Source: Bacillus pumilus
GTDB taxonomy: Bacteria; Bacillota; Bacilli; Bacillales; Bacillaceae
DNA length: 64,000 nucleotides
Assembly: GCF_003431975.1 (NCBI RefSeq)
Contig: NZ_CP027116.1
Location: forward strand, 3,286,001 to 3,350,000
Reading direction: 5' to 3'
Both the position numbers and the translations under genes were made by a program. The notes beneath the pieces were generated by a model, which was given only the letters and a program-made list of their open reading frames with translations, had not been told where the DNA came from and did no database searches. Below, piece after piece: positions 18,076 to 28,903 of the stretch. Numbering within the stretch: position 1 is the stretch's first letter; the number at the start of each line of letters is the position of its first letter.

Positions 18076-19452
18076 TTATTCAACGACTCTTCTTACAACG
18101 CCCTTGAATGTTCTTTTCCAGTAAACATTGCTCATAGAGTCAACTGAAACACCGCGAGAGCTGTTATCGTTCAAGAATGTACCATTTCCTAAGTAAATAC
18201 CAACGTGTCCATTTACTTTATACGTATCGAAGAACACAAGGTCTCCGCGTTTCATATCAGATGCACTTACAGCTCTTCCTTTACCTACAAGCGTGCTTGT
18301 TGATGTACCGCCAACTGGTCCAAGGTTGATGCCTGCTGATGCAAATGCCCAGCGAACGAATGAAGAACAGTCAAAACGACGTGCGTCAATATCAGCTTGT
18401 GATCTGCCGCCACCCCATTTATATGGAGATTGTCCAACAATGGAAGAACCTGTGCTGATTGCACCTTCGATTCCGCCTACGTTACTGCTGACAGGTGATC
18501 CACCGCCAGAAGATGGCTTCTTGCTTGGTGTACTGCTGTTGTTGTTATTAGATGATCCACTGTTAGTTGAAGAAGACGGGCTGCTATCGTTATTTGAGCT
18601 GTTGTCTTCCGCTTGAACACTTGCTTGACGCTGCTGTTGTCTTTGCGCCTTTTCTTCTTGTGCTTTTTGAGCTGCTTCTCTTGCGTCTTTTTCAGCTTGT
18701 TTTTGTGCAGCAATTGTTGCGTCTTTTTCAGATGCAATGCTGTTAGCTTCACTGTTTAACTCGCTGATTTCAGAAGATGCACTTCCCTTTTGCTTTTTCA
18801 CTTGCTTGAATAGCTTGTCTTTTTCATCAAGCTGTTGATTCAAGTCTGTTTGAAGCGTTTCAAGCTTTGTCAGTGTCTTTTGAACATCTTCAAGCTTTGT
18901 GTTTAATTCGTTTTCAGACTTTTGAAGCTCTGCTTTGTCTTTTTCTTGCTCTTTAATGATTTCGCTGTCTGCATTGATGAGTGTAGATACTGCACCTGCA
19001 CGGCTGATGAAATCGCTAAAGCTTTTCGCTCCTAGTAATACATCTATGTATTTTGTAGAACCGCCGCTTTCTTGAAGCGCACGTACACGCTTTTTCAAGA
19101 ATTTGTTTCGATCTTCAATACGTTTTTCAGTATCAGCAATTTCTTTTTTCAGTGCTTTGATTTCTTTTTTTGTTTTTTCATTTTCTTTTTGTTTTTCTTC
19201 GATTTGATCACTTGTTTTTAAAGCTTTTTCGTCAATTTCTTTTAGCTTTAGTGCAAGTGCCTCTTGCTTTGCTTCAAGCTTTGAAAGCTCGTCTTTTTTC
19301 TTTTCAAGGTTTTTGTTGACCTCAGATTGTTTGCTGTCCAGCTCTTGTTTCTTTTGTTCAAAGTTCTGTGCGTTTGCTTCATGCGTAAATGGGATAAATA
19401 AACCGCTCGCTCCGATGACCGAAGCTAAACCGAAAGTAATAAACTTTTTCAC
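18076..19452 (-). CDS. cwlO: CwlO, D,L-endopeptidase autolysin
   Basis: This 458-residue secreted cell-wall hydrolase cleaves D-Glu-meso-DAP bonds during elongation. After the signal peptide (ending near EANAQN) there is a long coiled coil (about residues 30-250, very rich in K, E and Q) through which the FtsEX complex acts. A low-complexity S/N/G linker (about 280-335) leads to the C-terminal NlpC/P60 domain. That domain has catalytic Cys in [11 protein letters not shown] and His in [11 protein letters not shown]. The start is GTG at 19452, with AAAGGAGG upstream. A WalR-like box and a leader of about 185 nt precede it. Confidence 0.95.
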   Translation of the reverse strand: MKKFITFGLASVIGASGLFIPFTHEANAQNFEQKKQELDSKQSEVNKNLEKKKDELSKLEAKQEALALKLKEIDEKALKTSDQIEEKQKENEKTKKEIKALKKEIADTEKRIEDRNKFLKKRVRALQESGGSTKYIDVLLGAKSFSDFISRAGAVSTLINADSEIIKEQEKDKAELQKSENELNTKLEDVQKTLTKLETLQTDLNQQLDEKDKLFKQVKKQKGSASSEISELNSEANSIASEKDATIAAQKQAEKDAREAAQKAQEEKAQRQQQRQASVQAEDNSSNNDSSPSSSTNSGSSNNNNSSTPSKKPSSGGGSPVSSNVGGIEGAISTGSSIVGQSPYKWGGGRSQADIDARRFDCSSFVRWAFASAGINLGPVGGTSTSTLVGKGRAVSASDMKRGDLVFFDTYKVNGHVGIYLGNGTFLNDNSSRGVSVDSMSNVYWKRTFKGVVRRVVE

Positions 19453-19760
19453 GTATAGTTCCTCCTTTGACAATTTCCAAGCGACATACAAAGCAGCAAA
19501 TTCTCTGCGATCAATCTGTGCTATCTATGTCTTTCTTCCTGATTAATCAGTCAGATGTTGACCAGATTGTTTCTATCACTAGGTGTTTCATTATGTATAG
19601 TAAAATATCTAAATATATGTCTTTGTTTTAATCCACGAGTTTCATTATACATGAGACATCGACAAAATGAGCTAATATTTTTATTACATTTATGTTTCAA
19701 AAACATGTCGTGATTGTCATACTTCGCCAAATCCTTGCAAATCTCACCTTTTTATCCAAG
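19453..19760 (-). other. Long cwlO 5' leader and upstream region
   Basis: There is no gene. From the -10 at 19644-19649 the transcript would start near 19637, giving a leader of about 185 nt before the GTG at 19452. In B. subtilis the cwlO leader is of similar size and makes the mRNA unstable. Confidence 0.55.
19644..19699 (-). promoter_or_regulatory. cwlO promoter with WalR-like box
   Basis: On the minus strand TGAAAC (19694-19699), 5 nt, then TGTAAT (19683-19688) resembles the WalR direct repeat TGTWAH-N5-TGTWAH. TATAAT follows at 19644-19649 with a weak -35, as expected for an activated promoter. Confidence 0.5.
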
Positions 19761-19788
19761 AAAAAAGCATGACCTGTAAGGCCATGCT
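19761..19788 (-). terminator. yvcD terminator
   Basis: The stem GCATGGCC/GGTCATGC is followed by six T on the minus strand. Confidence 0.85.
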
Positions 19789-19814
19789 GCAATGCTCTGA
19801 ATCTATTTACCTAT

Positions 19815-21275
19815 TTAATCAATTAACGTACAAATGATTTGTTCATATTTAGACAGTGTTTGAGCGCTGATCTGAAAAGAGGCTGCGATCTCTTTTTTAC
19901 TGACAGCTGTTTCTTCTTGTTCATTCACCCATAAATAATAAGAGGCTGCTGCCCATGCAGGTGCATTTTTCTTCTCTACGCCAGAAGCACGTGCCTGCTG
20001 AATGATATGGAATAACCAAAAATAAGGCATATGACTGTCAGGCTGAACAGCTTCTTCCAAACTGGATGCCGCCTGTTTTGCGAAAACCGCATCTTCTGAA
20101 AACGAGTGTTCTTCCATTTCGTCTTCATATAAGAGTAGTTCAATGAATTGCTGCTCAAAGGCTGTTTTCGCTGCGCGTGCATCAAGAACAGATTGAAGAA
20201 CGTCACGTTCTCCTTTTTGTTTGCTGACATAGTACGCAGTCAGCCGCTCTTCAATGGAGACCATTGGCTCCGTCTCCTCAGGTTTATCCTGCCACGGCTT
20301 TATTTCATCTGCATCGATATCTTCTTCGACCATCTTATCCCAAACCGTCTGTGCAAGCGTTTTATGCCCTGTATGATAAGCTGCGCTTGCGAGCCAGTAT
20401 AAAAATGTACTATCTCCCTGAAAACCTGTTTTGTACAAGGAATAAAGCCATTTAAAGGCCCATTCAAATTCTCCAACGAGGGCAAATGTTGCGCCAAGCT
20501 TATAACGCTGTTCACTTAATATTGGATACACGTGCGTTAATTGCTTCGCTAACACATTGACCTTCTCTTCTTCTTTTTCATAATGATAGAAGACAAGCTG
20601 GTTGCAAAGGGCATGCAGATTACCCGGATTTTCATGAAGAACCCGGTTCAACATCTCTTTTGCCTGATGGATTTGCCCAGAATAAAAATAGGCCAAAGCG
20701 AGATTGTTATACGCTGACCAAAATTCTGGATACTCCACAATCATCTGTTCTAACATCTCAATGGCTTCATCAAGCCTGCCGCTTTCCAGCAAATGATTCG
20801 CTTGATCCTGCTTCACAATCAGATCATCCTGATCATAAGGAAAATCTTCGTCTCCTTCTTCGCTCATATCGAGCAGGTCGAGAAGATCATCATTTTCATC
20901 TGAAAATTCCCCATCCTCTTCTAACGAGGCATAAGCAGTAGCTGATTTATATGCCTCTTGAAACAGTCCGAGATTGGCATAGTTATTGGCTTTAAAATAG
21001 TGACACTCAGACATGTTTTCATCGATGTGTTCAAGGATAAAATCAAGCAGTTCATTTGATTGTTGGTAATGACCCATTTCAGTATAAATAATGGCAAGCT
21101 GTGACAGCATTTCTACATTTTCAGGCTCTAGTACGATGGCCCGCTGTATCAGCTTACTTGCTCTAGATAAATTTCTTTCTCTATATGCTTTTAGACCTTT
21201 ATGAAAAAAGTAATGCCCATCTTGGAATAGCTGGACGACTTGTGTGTGATTATTTTGAGAAGTGTATTTACTCAC
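19815..21275 (-). CDS. yvcD: TPR-repeat protein YvcD
   Basis: This cytoplasmic tetratricopeptide-repeat protein has clear TPR units at about residues 20-110 (GHYFFHKGLKAYRERNLSRA, LEPENVEMLSQLAIIYTEMG) and 155-250 (GRLDEAIEMLEQMIVEYPEF, NNLALAYFYSGQIHQAKEML). An acidic stretch (EDGEFSDENDDLLDL) lies between them. The C-terminal end may hold a small helix-turn-helix (VSKKEIAASFQISAQTLSKY). The GTG at 21275 gives 486 residues, as in B. subtilis, with GGAGGG upstream. It lies between the his operon and cwlO and has its own terminator. Its partner is unknown. Confidence 0.85.
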   Translation of the reverse strand: MSKYTSQNNHTQVVQLFQDGHYFFHKGLKAYRERNLSRASKLIQRAIVLEPENVEMLSQLAIIYTEMGHYQQSNELLDFILEHIDENMSECHYFKANNYANLGLFQEAYKSATAYASLEEDGEFSDENDDLLDLLDMSEEGDEDFPYDQDDLIVKQDQANHLLESGRLDEAIEMLEQMIVEYPEFWSAYNNLALAYFYSGQIHQAKEMLNRVLHENPGNLHALCNQLVFYHYEKEEEKVNVLAKQLTHVYPILSEQRYKLGATFALVGEFEWAFKWLYSLYKTGFQGDSTFLYWLASAAYHTGHKTLAQTVWDKMVEEDIDADEIKPWQDKPEETEPMVSIEERLTAYYVSKQKGERDVLQSVLDARAAKTAFEQQFIELLLYEDEMEEHSFSEDAVFAKQAASSLEEAVQPDSHMPYFWLFHIIQQARASGVEKKNAPAWAAASYYLWVNEQEETAVSKKEIAASFQISAQTLSKYEQIICTLID

Positions 21276-21375
21276 CGATACCCTCCATTTCGAACAGTGT
21301 ACCGTGTGTAGTATAACATACTTCACGAGTCGTCACATAGAACAAATGAAAAGGAAGGATTTGTTTTTCACTTAA

Positions 21376-21407
21376 AAACAAAAAGCCAGAGGTGTCCCCG
21401 GCTTTTC
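21376..21407 (-). terminator. his operon terminator
   Basis: The stem AAAGCCGG/CTGGCTTT (minus strand) is followed by TTTGTTTTT, overlapping the end of hisI. Confidence 0.8.
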
Positions 21408-22035
21408 ATTCACCTTGATGACGTTTTTTTAATACCTTCAATACATCATCAAACGGCAATTGCTGCTCACGTAATAACACAAGAAGATGATACAAGAGGT
21501 CAGCTGTTTCCCATTTCAATTCTTCTTGATCTCGGTTTTTCGCTGCAATAATAACCTCTGACGCTTCTTCCCCTACTTTTTTAAGGATTTTATCAACCCC
21601 TTTTTCAAATAGATAGGTTGTATAAGCGCCTTCTGGCATTTCTGCCTGACGCTTTGCAATGACCTGTTCCAGTTCATTTAAAATCGCAAAACGATCCTGC
21701 CCTTCATTTTGACCCTTCACGTCTTCTTCCGAAAAGCAGCTATAGGTGCCAGTATGGCAGGCTGGGCCGCTTGGCGCGACAAGGACAAGGAGAGCATCCT
21801 TGTCACAATCATATCGAATGGAAGTGACCCGCTGGATATGTCCAGACGTGGCGCCTTTGTGCCAAAGCTCATTTCTCGACCGGCTATAAAACCATGTTTC
21901 ACCTGTCTCCAGCGTTTTTTGATAGGATTCTTGATTCATATACGCTAGTGTCAATACTTCCTTACTTTGAGCGTCCTGTACGATCGCAGGTATGAGACCT
22001 GCTTCATTAAAAGTTAATTCATCCGCCTGTTTCAT
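21406..22035 (-). CDS. hisI: HisI (HisIE), phosphoribosyl-AMP cyclohydrolase / phosphoribosyl-ATP pyrophosphatase
   Basis: This is a bifunctional enzyme of histidine synthesis steps 2 and 3. The N-terminal cyclohydrolase (about residues 1-115) has [14 protein letters not shown] and the metal-binding Cys residues in YDCDKDALL and [12 protein letters not shown]. The C-terminal pyrophosphatase (about 120-209) has [15 protein letters not shown] and [13 protein letters not shown]. It is the last gene of the operon; its start overlaps the hisF stop by 4 nt. Confidence 0.96.
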   Translation of the reverse strand: MKQADELTFNEAGLIPAIVQDAQSKEVLTLAYMNQESYQKTLETGETWFYSRSRNELWHKGATSGHIQRVTSIRYDCDKDALLVLVAPSGPACHTGTYSCFSEEDVKGQNEGQDRFAILNELEQVIAKRQAEMPEGAYTTYLFEKGVDKILKKVGEEASEVIIAAKNRDQEELKWETADLLYHLLVLLREQQLPFDDVLKVLKKRHQGE

Positions 22036-22790
22036 CTGACCTTCACCCCGTGTTCTCTCAAATATGTCTTTACCTCTTGAATGGACGTCTCTTTATAATG
22101 AAAAATGGAGGCTGCTAATGCGGCATCCGCTTCTCCTTTTGTAAATGCTTCCAGCATATGCTGGGCGTTGCCAGCGCCTCCAGAGGCGATAACTGGTACA
22201 GTGACTGCTTCTGATACAAGCTTTGTCAATCGATGGTCAAAGCCTGTTTTTTCACCATCGGCATCCATGCTTGTCAGCAAAATCTCGCCTGCTCCTCTCC
22301 TCACCGCTTCTTTCGCCCAATCGCTGACCTCTATATCTGTTTGACGGCGTCCTCCGTGTGTGTAAACCATGTATGCTTTTTTCTCTTCATCGTACTTTGC
22401 ATCTATTGCAACGACCATGCACTGGGAACCGAAAAAATCGGCGCCTTCTGTTATGAGTTCCGGTCTTAAAACAGCCGCTGTATTCACAGACACTTTGTCT
22501 GCACCTGCTCTTAATATGCGCTTCATATCATCAAGGTGGTGAATACCGCCCCCTACTGTAAAAGGGATGGCAAGAGTGGACGCGACTTGCTTGACCACAT
22601 CCACCATCGTTTTCCGGCCTTCATGTGAGGCAGAAATATCAAGGAAGACGAGTTCATCCGCCCCTTCCTCATCATACATCTGCGCTAATTCTACCGGGTC
22701 ACCAGCATCCTTTAAACCAAGGAATTGCACCCCTTTGACAACGCGCCCTTCCTTCACATCGAGACATGGGATGATTCGTTTTGTCATCAT
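22032..22790 (-). CDS. hisF: HisF, imidazole glycerol phosphate synthase cyclase subunit
   Basis: This 252-residue TIM-barrel enzyme takes ammonia from HisH and PRFAR to make imidazole glycerol phosphate and AICAR. The catalytic Asp residues sit in [14 protein letters not shown] and in LLTSMDADG. The phosphate-binding GGI and SGGAG motifs are present. It overlaps its neighbours hisA and hisI by 4 nt each, so translation is coupled. Confidence 0.97.
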   Translation of the reverse strand: MMTKRIIPCLDVKEGRVVKGVQFLGLKDAGDPVELAQMYDEEGADELVFLDISASHEGRKTMVDVVKQVASTLAIPFTVGGGIHHLDDMKRILRAGADKVSVNTAAVLRPELITEGADFFGSQCMVVAIDAKYDEEKKAYMVYTHGGRRQTDIEVSDWAKEAVRRGAGEILLTSMDADGEKTGFDHRLTKLVSEAVTVPVIASGGAGNAQHMLEAFTKGEADAALAASIFHYKETSIQEVKTYLREHGVKVR

Positions 22791-23524
22791 AGGCGGTCAA
22801 GTCCTTCAAATGCTTCCGATAACGTGAACTGCTTCGTGTAAAGTGCCTTTCCAATGATCGCGCCAGAAACCCCTGTCTGTTTTTGTGCTGACAGCTTTTG
22901 AAGATCAGCTACCGTACTGACACCACCTGAAGCAATGACTTGTTTGCCGGTGGCTTCTGCTAAGCGAACCGTACTTTCTACATTGGGACCAGACAGCATG
23001 CCATCCATTTGAATATCCGTGAAAATAAAGACCTCTGCACCTTCCTTTGCCAATTCCTTGCCGAGTTCCTCTGCCTTCACTTTTGACGTTTCAAGCCACC
23101 CCTCAGTCGATACAAAACCATTTCGCGCATCAATGCCAATCGCTATTTTCTCCCCATATTGTGCGAGCATTTTTTTCACAAAATCAGGATTAGAAACAGC
23201 CGAGCTGCCAAGGATCACCCTAGCTACGCCATTGTTTAAATAAAAGGCCACGTCTTCTTCTGACCGAATGCCTCCGCCAATTTGTACATTCACATCTAAT
23301 GAAGAAGCAATCGCAAGCACATGCTCATGATTGACGCGTTTCCCTGCTTTTGCACCATCTAGGTCAACGAGATGAATCCACTTTGCTCCTTCATTTGCAA
23401 ACCTCATCGCCATATCGAGAGGCGAATCTCCATAAATGGTTTCTTGATCATAATCTCCTTGTACAAGTCTTACACATTTGCCATTTCTCATATCGATCGC
23501 TGGATACAATGTAAATTCACTCAT
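22787..23524 (-). CDS. hisA: HisA, ProFAR isomerase
   Basis: This 245-residue TIM-barrel isomerase performs step 4 of histidine synthesis. Catalytic Asp residues are in [19 protein letters not shown] and [11 protein letters not shown]. The phosphate sites are GGGIRSEED and IASGGVS. It overlaps hisH and hisF by 4 nt. Confidence 0.97.
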   Translation of the reverse strand: MSEFTLYPAIDMRNGKCVRLVQGDYDQETIYGDSPLDMAMRFANEGAKWIHLVDLDGAKAGKRVNHEHVLAIASSLDVNVQIGGGIRSEEDVAFYLNNGVARVILGSSAVSNPDFVKKMLAQYGEKIAIGIDARNGFVSTEGWLETSKVKAEELGKELAKEGAEVFIFTDIQMDGMLSGPNVESTVRLAEATGKQVIASGGVSTVADLQKLSAQKQTGVSGAIIGKALYTKQFTLSEAFEGLDRL

Positions 23525-24159
23525 TTGTTCACCCTCTGTTCGTTTGCTAATTGAATAAATTGTTTGAGCAGCGCCATGCCCGTTGTACTGCTTTTTTCAG
23601 GATGAAATTGTGCACCAAGCACATTCCCCTTGCCGACAACTGCAGGTACTTGAACGCCATAATCCGCACTTGCTAATTGCTCCTCTTGATTCATATCGCT
23701 CACATAATAAGAGTGAACAAAGTATGCAAATCCTTCTGGTACACCGTCAAACAATGGGGAGGGCTGATGAAATGTGAGCTCATTCCACCCCATATGAGGG
23801 ACCTTCAGTCTTTGCCCGTCCTGATCACGATCCTTTAAAAGAACGACACGCCCTTTTAGCAGCCCCAATCCTTTCGTACGTCCTGCCTCTTCACTTTCTT
23901 CAAATAAGAGCTGCATGCCAAGGCAAATGCCAAATAGCAGCTTGCCTTCCTGTACAACCTGGTGGATAAACGCCTCAAGTCCTGTCTGTTTTAACAGCTG
24001 CATCGCATCACGAAACGAACCGACCCCAGGCAAAATATAAGCATCTGCCTTTTTGAGCTCCTCCACATCAGCGGAGACAATATAACGGGCACCTGCTCGT
24101 TCCAGTGCTTTTGATACGCTGAACAAATTTCCCATTCCGTAATCAATGACTCCGATCAT
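23521..24159 (-). CDS. hisH: HisH, imidazole glycerol phosphate synthase glutaminase subunit
   Basis: This 212-residue class I glutamine amidotransferase supplies ammonia to HisF. The nucleophile Cys is in [13 protein letters not shown], and the triad His and Glu in [10 protein letters not shown]. The last base of hisB is shared with the start codon at 24159. Confidence 0.97.
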   Translation of the reverse strand: MIGVIDYGMGNLFSVSKALERAGARYIVSADVEELKKADAYILPGVGSFRDAMQLLKQTGLEAFIHQVVQEGKLLFGICLGMQLLFEESEEAGRTKGLGLLKGRVVLLKDRDQDGQRLKVPHMGWNELTFHQPSPLFDGVPEGFAYFVHSYYVSDMNQEEQLASADYGVQVPAVVGKGNVLGAQFHPEKSSTTGMALLKQFIQLANEQRVNK

Positions 24160-24743
24160 TAGAGCATCCCCTTTGTCGAAGGAATCCCTTTCACACGTGG
24201 ATCAATGGTTGTTGCTTCATCTAAAGCACGTGCCACCGCTTTAAAAATAGCTTCAATCATATGGTGCGTATTGGTTCCGTAGTGAACAATCACATGAAGA
24301 TTAATACGAGCTTCTAGTGCAAATTTCCAAAGAAACTCATGCACGAGCTCTGTATCAAAAGTACCGACCTTTTGACTTGGAAAGACCGCTCTCATTTCTA
24401 AATGAGGACGATTACTTAAATCGACCACGACCTGAGCAAGCGTTTCATCCATCGGAACAAAGCTTGAGCCATACCGCTTAATCCCCTTTTTATCACCTAA
24501 CGCTTCCTTAAACATTTGCCCAAGCACGATGCCGATATCTTCAGTTGTGTGGTGATCATCAACATCCGTATCCCCTTTGGCATCAACGGTCAAATTAAAG
24601 TGTCCATGCTTCGTAAATAAATCAAGCATGTGTGTCATAAAAGGGACGTCTGTTTGAATATCCGCTTTTCCTTCTCCATCAATCTCTAATGCTAACGAAA
24701 TATTCGTTTCATTTGTTTGTCTCGCTGTTTCCGCCTGTCTCAT
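24159..24743 (-). CDS. hisB: HisB, imidazoleglycerol-phosphate dehydratase
   Basis: This 194-residue enzyme dehydrates imidazole glycerol phosphate. The manganese-binding motif [12 protein letters not shown] and its repeat [16 protein letters not shown] near the C-terminus are intact. It is the monofunctional Gram-positive form, without the phosphatase domain. It overlaps hisD by 1 nt. Confidence 0.97.
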   Translation of the reverse strand: MRQAETARQTNETNISLALEIDGEGKADIQTDVPFMTHMLDLFTKHGHFNLTVDAKGDTDVDDHHTTEDIGIVLGQMFKEALGDKKGIKRYGSSFVPMDETLAQVVVDLSNRPHLEMRAVFPSQKVGTFDTELVHEFLWKFALEARINLHVIVHYGTNTHHMIEAIFKAVARALDEATTIDPRVKGIPSTKGML

Positions 24744-26029
24744 TAAGATTCCTCCCGCTTTCTCGCTTCAATCGACCTAGCATGCGCTTCGAGCCCTTCT
24801 AATCTTGCAAAAGCCGCAATGCTTTCCCTATGTGTCTCAAAGGCTTCTTGACTATATGAAATAATGCTCGTTTTCTTTTGAAAATCAGTCACACCAAGCG
24901 GGCTGGAAAATCTAGCTGTTCCGTTGGTTGGCAGCACGTGATTTGGTCCTGCAAAATAATCGCCCACCGGCTCAGGGCTATAACGTCCTAAAAAAATCGC
25001 CCCTGCATGCTTGATTTGACCAAGAATTGATTCTGGATATGCTGTCAGCACTTCTAAATGCTCTGGCGCTAACTGGTTGACGACGTCTACTGCACGATCC
25101 ATAGATTCTGTTACGTATATACGGCCATAATCTTGTATGGATTGTGCTGCAATTGATTTTCTTGGCAAGGTATCTAGCTGCGCTTGCACCTCAGCCTGCA
25201 CGTTTTCCGCAAGTGTCTTAGACGGGGTCACCAAAATACTAGATGCCCGTGCATCATGCTCTGCCTGCGAAAGTAAATCAGCCGCCACCTCATGAGCTAT
25301 GGCCGTGTCGTCTGCTAAAACGGTAATTTCACTCGGACCGGCAATCATATCAATGTCTACCTGACCAAATACCTCTCGCTTTGCAAGTGCGACATAGATG
25401 TTGCCTGGGCCTGTGATTTTATCAACAGATTGGATACTTTCAGTTCCATAGGCAAGCGCTCCAATCGCCTGCGCACCGCCCATTTTATACATCTCAGAAA
25501 TACCAAGCTCCTTCGCAGCAACGAGTACAGCGTCAGAGAGACGGCCGTCTTTCCCTGGGGGTGTCACAAGGACAATTCGTTCAACCCCAGCGACAAGCGC
25601 CGGAATTACATTCATTAGAACGGAGGATGGATAAGCAGCTGTTCCGCCGGGTACATACACACCAACGGCATCGAGCGGTGTCACCTTTTGTCCAAGCATC
25701 GAGCCATCCCGCTGGTGATAAAACCAAGAGGATGTCAGTTGACGCTCATGGTATGTGCGAATATGACGGATAGCCGTTTGGATCACCTGAATCATAGCCG
25801 GGTCCAAGCGTTCGGAAGCATTTGTCATTTCCTCCTCTGTCACAAGCGGATCTTCAATCAGCACCCCATCAAATTGCTTTGTAAAAGACTGCACAGCTGC
25901 ATCACCATTTTTTCTCACTTCTTGTATAATGCCCTGAACAGCCTGACGCTGCGCTTCCGTTCCTGTATCTAAAGTTCGCTTGAGTGAGAGCGTCTCTGTC
26001 TCACCTTCTCGTATGCAGGTGATGTTCAT
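24743..26029 (-). CDS. hisD: HisD, histidinol dehydrogenase
   Basis: This 428-residue zinc enzyme oxidises L-histidinol to L-histidine using NAD. Zinc and substrate residues are present in [54 protein letters not shown] and [14 protein letters not shown]. It overlaps hisG by 4 nt and hisB by 1 nt. Confidence 0.97.
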   Translation of the reverse strand: MNITCIREGETETLSLKRTLDTGTEAQRQAVQGIIQEVRKNGDAAVQSFTKQFDGVLIEDPLVTEEEMTNASERLDPAMIQVIQTAIRHIRTYHERQLTSSWFYHQRDGSMLGQKVTPLDAVGVYVPGGTAAYPSSVLMNVIPALVAGVERIVLVTPPGKDGRLSDAVLVAAKELGISEMYKMGGAQAIGALAYGTESIQSVDKITGPGNIYVALAKREVFGQVDIDMIAGPSEITVLADDTAIAHEVAADLLSQAEHDARASSILVTPSKTLAENVQAEVQAQLDTLPRKSIAAQSIQDYGRIYVTESMDRAVDVVNQLAPEHLEVLTAYPESILGQIKHAGAIFLGRYSPEPVGDYFAGPNHVLPTNGTARFSSPLGVTDFQKKTSIISYSQEAFETHRESIAAFARLEGLEAHARSIEARKREES

Positions 26030-26667
26030 GATGTTTCCTCCCCTTCAATGATTCTTGCAAGGCGCTGCGCCATTTCATCGATCACCATATCCTTCATACG
26101 GTAGCTCACAGGGTTCACAATAAACCGTGACGTAATGTCACAAATATGCTCCGTTTCAACAAGCCCATTTTCCTTAAGTGTTTGGCCTGTAGAGACAATG
26201 TCCACAATGCGATCGGCGAGTCCGATGAGCGGTGCTAATTCAATGGAGCCATTCAGCTTAATGATCTCCACCTGCTCCCCTTGTTCTCTAAAATAAGATG
26301 ATGCGACATTTGGGTATTTTGTTGCCACACGCGGTGCGACACCGCCCCAGCTGGCTCCCGGCAATCCGGCAACAGCTAAATGGCATTTACTGATGTTTAA
26401 ATCGAGCACCTCGTACACATCACGAGCTTCTTCGAGCATGACATCCTTCCCCGCAATGCCAACATCCGCTACACCATGCTCAACATACGTCGTCACATCC
26501 ATTGGCTTCGCTAGAATAAAGCGGAGGTTTTCTTCTGGTACATCAATGATTAGCTTTCTTGAATCCTCGAATTCCTCTGGCAACTGATATCCCGCCTGTC
26601 TTAACAGCCCTGCCGCTTCTTCAAATATTCGGCCCTTTGGCATCGCCATCGTCAACACTTTACCCAT
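26026..26667 (-). CDS. hisG: HisG (short form), ATP phosphoribosyltransferase catalytic subunit
   Basis: This 213-residue short-form HisG lacks the C-terminal regulatory domain and needs HisZ as partner. Diagnostic segments are [14 protein letters not shown] at the N-terminus, [15 protein letters not shown], and [14 protein letters not shown], the PRPP-binding motif. It carries out the first, feedback-controlled step. It overlaps hisZ by 8 nt. Confidence 0.97.
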   Translation of the reverse strand: MGKVLTMAMPKGRIFEEAAGLLRQAGYQLPEEFEDSRKLIIDVPEENLRFILAKPMDVTTYVEHGVADVGIAGKDVMLEEARDVYEVLDLNISKCHLAVAGLPGASWGGVAPRVATKYPNVASSYFREQGEQVEIIKLNGSIELAPLIGLADRIVDIVSTGQTLKENGLVETEHICDITSRFIVNPVSYRMKDMVIDEMAQRLARIIEGEETS

Positions 26668-27835
26668 TTTGCTCTCCCTTTCTCGCGCCGATAAAATACG
26701 TCACCTGCTCAAATGCCTTGGTCATTGCATCAATATTTTCAATTCCCGCTAAGTCTTGCAGGACGATTTTTTTCCCTTTTGACCTTTCCTTTTCTGCAAA
26801 AGCAAAGGCCTCCAGCCGTTGTTCTTTACTAAAAATCACAGCCTCCTGCGGCTCATTGATTTCTTTTACATCGAGCGCTTCAAGCAGACGATCTAAACGA
26901 AGTCCGAATCCTGTAGCTGGTGCAGGTGCATCAAAATGAGCCAGTAATTGGTCATATCTGCCGCCACTTCCGATGACAGACCCAACATGATCTGCAAATA
27001 CTTCAAACAAAATGCCTGTGTAGTAGCTCATATGACTCACCATGCTGACATCCAAACGGATATATTCTGTACAGCCGTAATCTTCGAGTGTCTCCCAAAG
27101 CGACTTTAACTGCGCGAGCACTTCTTTTCCCTCTTGTGAAACGACGATTTCCTCTGCCCGCTCTGTGACTTCCTGACCGCCTCTTAACTCTAAAAGCTGT
27201 AACAGTCTCGTTTTGTCGATGGAGGAAAGTGGCAATTGCTTCACATGTTGACGGTATCCCACATAATTTTTTTCATATAAGAAGCGGCGAAGAACGTTTG
27301 CACGATCTGTATTTCCCAATACATCTACAAATAACGTTTCTGCTAAAGCAACATGCCCAATCGCAATTTTGAAGGACTTTAGCCCGGCATTTTTTAATGC
27401 AAATACGACAAGAGCGATCACTTCAGCATCTGCACTAATCGAACCGTCACCAATCAACTCAATTCCAACCTGCTCAAATTCTGATGGCCTTCCGCCTTCT
27501 CTTTCCTGCGCCCGGAACACATTGGCCGCATACCCAACGCGAAGCGGATACGCCTGTTCATGAAGCTTTGAAGCCGCCACCCTCGCAATCGGCCCCGTCA
27601 TATCAGGTCTCAGTACAAGGGTTTGCCCGTTCTGATCAAGTAGCTTAAAGAGCTGTGTATCTGTAATCGCCGATTGAACACCGACTGTATCGTAAAATTC
27701 AAGTGTTGGCGTCTCCATCAAACGGTAACCCCAGCCATTCATGACCTCTGTTAATGAATGCCTCACTTTTTTCTTCGTCTCATACAATCCTGGTAATGAA
27801 TCCCGCATACCATATGGTTTCTCAAACATAAACAT
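26660..27835 (-). CDS. hisZ: HisZ, ATP phosphoribosyltransferase regulatory subunit
   Basis: This 391-residue protein is a paralogue of histidyl-tRNA synthetase that lost aminoacylation and forms the HisZG holoenzyme with short HisG. HisRS-like motif 2 ([21 protein letters not shown]) and the motif 3-like FGLRLDRLL are visible. The ATG at 27835 ([12 protein letters not shown]) matches the B. subtilis start, with GGAGGTG upstream. It is the first gene of the operon. No T-box leader is recognisable ahead of it, so control is likely by other means. Confidence 0.95.
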   Translation of the reverse strand: MFMFEKPYGMRDSLPGLYETKKKVRHSLTEVMNGWGYRLMETPTLEFYDTVGVQSAITDTQLFKLLDQNGQTLVLRPDMTGPIARVAASKLHEQAYPLRVGYAANVFRAQEREGGRPSEFEQVGIELIGDGSISADAEVIALVVFALKNAGLKSFKIAIGHVALAETLFVDVLGNTDRANVLRRFLYEKNYVGYRQHVKQLPLSSIDKTRLLQLLELRGGQEVTERAEEIVVSQEGKEVLAQLKSLWETLEDYGCTEYIRLDVSMVSHMSYYTGILFEVFADHVGSVIGSGGRYDQLLAHFDAPAPATGFGLRLDRLLEALDVKEINEPQEAVIFSKEQRLEAFAFAEKERSKGKKIVLQDLAGIENIDAMTKAFEQVTYFIGARKGEQNG

Positions 27836-28067
27836 GTTCTTCCGCACCTCCAACACATTAAACCGAAATATTCCGAATCCTTTAGTTCGCTAATTTGATA
27901 ATATGCTAACAAAATAAAGTAATTAAATCAATCTTTTTATTTTCTCTCTATTTTCATGAAAAATTTGTGGAATTATTACATTCAAGTGACACCTGCCTCT
28001 TTTCTACATATTCGATGAAAGAACGTGCTATAATACTTAAAAATATTGAATCAAACAGGAGATTACA

Positions 28068-28862
28068 GTGAAGTTCATCCAGACATTCATCTTAACTTTG
28101 TTGTGCGCTTGCCTCGTTTATTTCGGCTTTATATACGTAACACAAATCGACCAAGTCAAGAAAACAGCTGCACCCAACGAAGCAGCCAAAGAAAAAGAAA
28201 ACGATACGGCGCTCGCCGCTGAAGAAACACGATCAACGAAAAAAACAGACACCACACTTTCTTCTTTAAAAGGAAGCAAAAAAGCCATGGACGTCATCCT
28301 CTACAATCAAATGGATGCCCCAAAGCTTTATAATGGTTGCGAAGTCACAAGCTTAGCGATGCTCCTTCATTACAGCGGCTATGAGCAAGTAACGAAAAAC
28401 GCATTGGCGAATGAAATAAAACGTGTTCCGCTCAATTATGAAAATGGCCTAAAAGGAGACCCACATGACGGATTTGTAGGCGATATGGAGAATGGACCAG
28501 GTCTTGGTGTATACCATGAACCTATTTATCAGCTTGCGAAAAAATATGCGGGCGATCAAGTTGTTGACTTAACTGGAAAGCCTGTCAAAAAAGCCATCTA
28601 TCAATCACTTGAAAAAGGGTATCCTGTCTGGGTCATTACCACATCCACCTTTGACAAAACAGATAACATCGAAACATGGAATACACCAAATGGCAAAATA
28701 GATGTAACCTTTAATGTGCATAGCGTGGTCATCACAGGCTATGACAAGGAGCATGTCTACTTGAATAACCCATACGGAGAAAAGAATCAAAAAGTCGATC
28801 GCGATCAGTTTGAGGACTCTTGGGAACAAATGGGTCGTCAAGCGATTATCATTCAAGCGTAA
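28068..28862 (+). CDS. yvpB: C39-like peptidase-fold secreted protein YvpB
   Basis: This 264-residue protein has an N-terminal signal or anchor helix (about residues 5-25), a charged linker of about 45 residues, and a C39_2-type papain-like domain. That domain has the Cys in YNGCEVTSLAMLL, the His in VHSVVITGYD and the Asn in LNNPYGE. Activity and substrate are untested in what I know. The start is GTG at 28068, behind AGGAG, with TATAAT at 28029-28034. It diverges from hisZ as in B. subtilis. Confidence 0.85.
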   Translation: MKFIQTFILTLLCACLVYFGFIYVTQIDQVKKTAAPNEAAKEKENDTALAAEETRSTKKTDTTLSSLKGSKKAMDVILYNQMDAPKLYNGCEVTSLAMLLHYSGYEQVTKNALANEIKRVPLNYENGLKGDPHDGFVGDMENGPGLGVYHEPIYQLAKKYAGDQVVDLTGKPVKKAIYQSLEKGYPVWVITTSTFDKTDNIETWNTPNGKIDVTFNVHSVVITGYDKEHVYLNNPYGEKNQKVDRDQFEDSWEQMGRQAIIIQA

Positions 28863-28898
28863 AAAAACAACCTCAATACGGATAGAGGTTGTTTTTTA
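28861..28898. terminator. Bidirectional terminator between yvpB and the DsbA-like gene
   Basis: The stem AAAACAACCTC/GAGGTTGTTTT with flanking A and T runs. Confidence 0.88.
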
Positions 28899-28903
28899 AT
28901 GGT

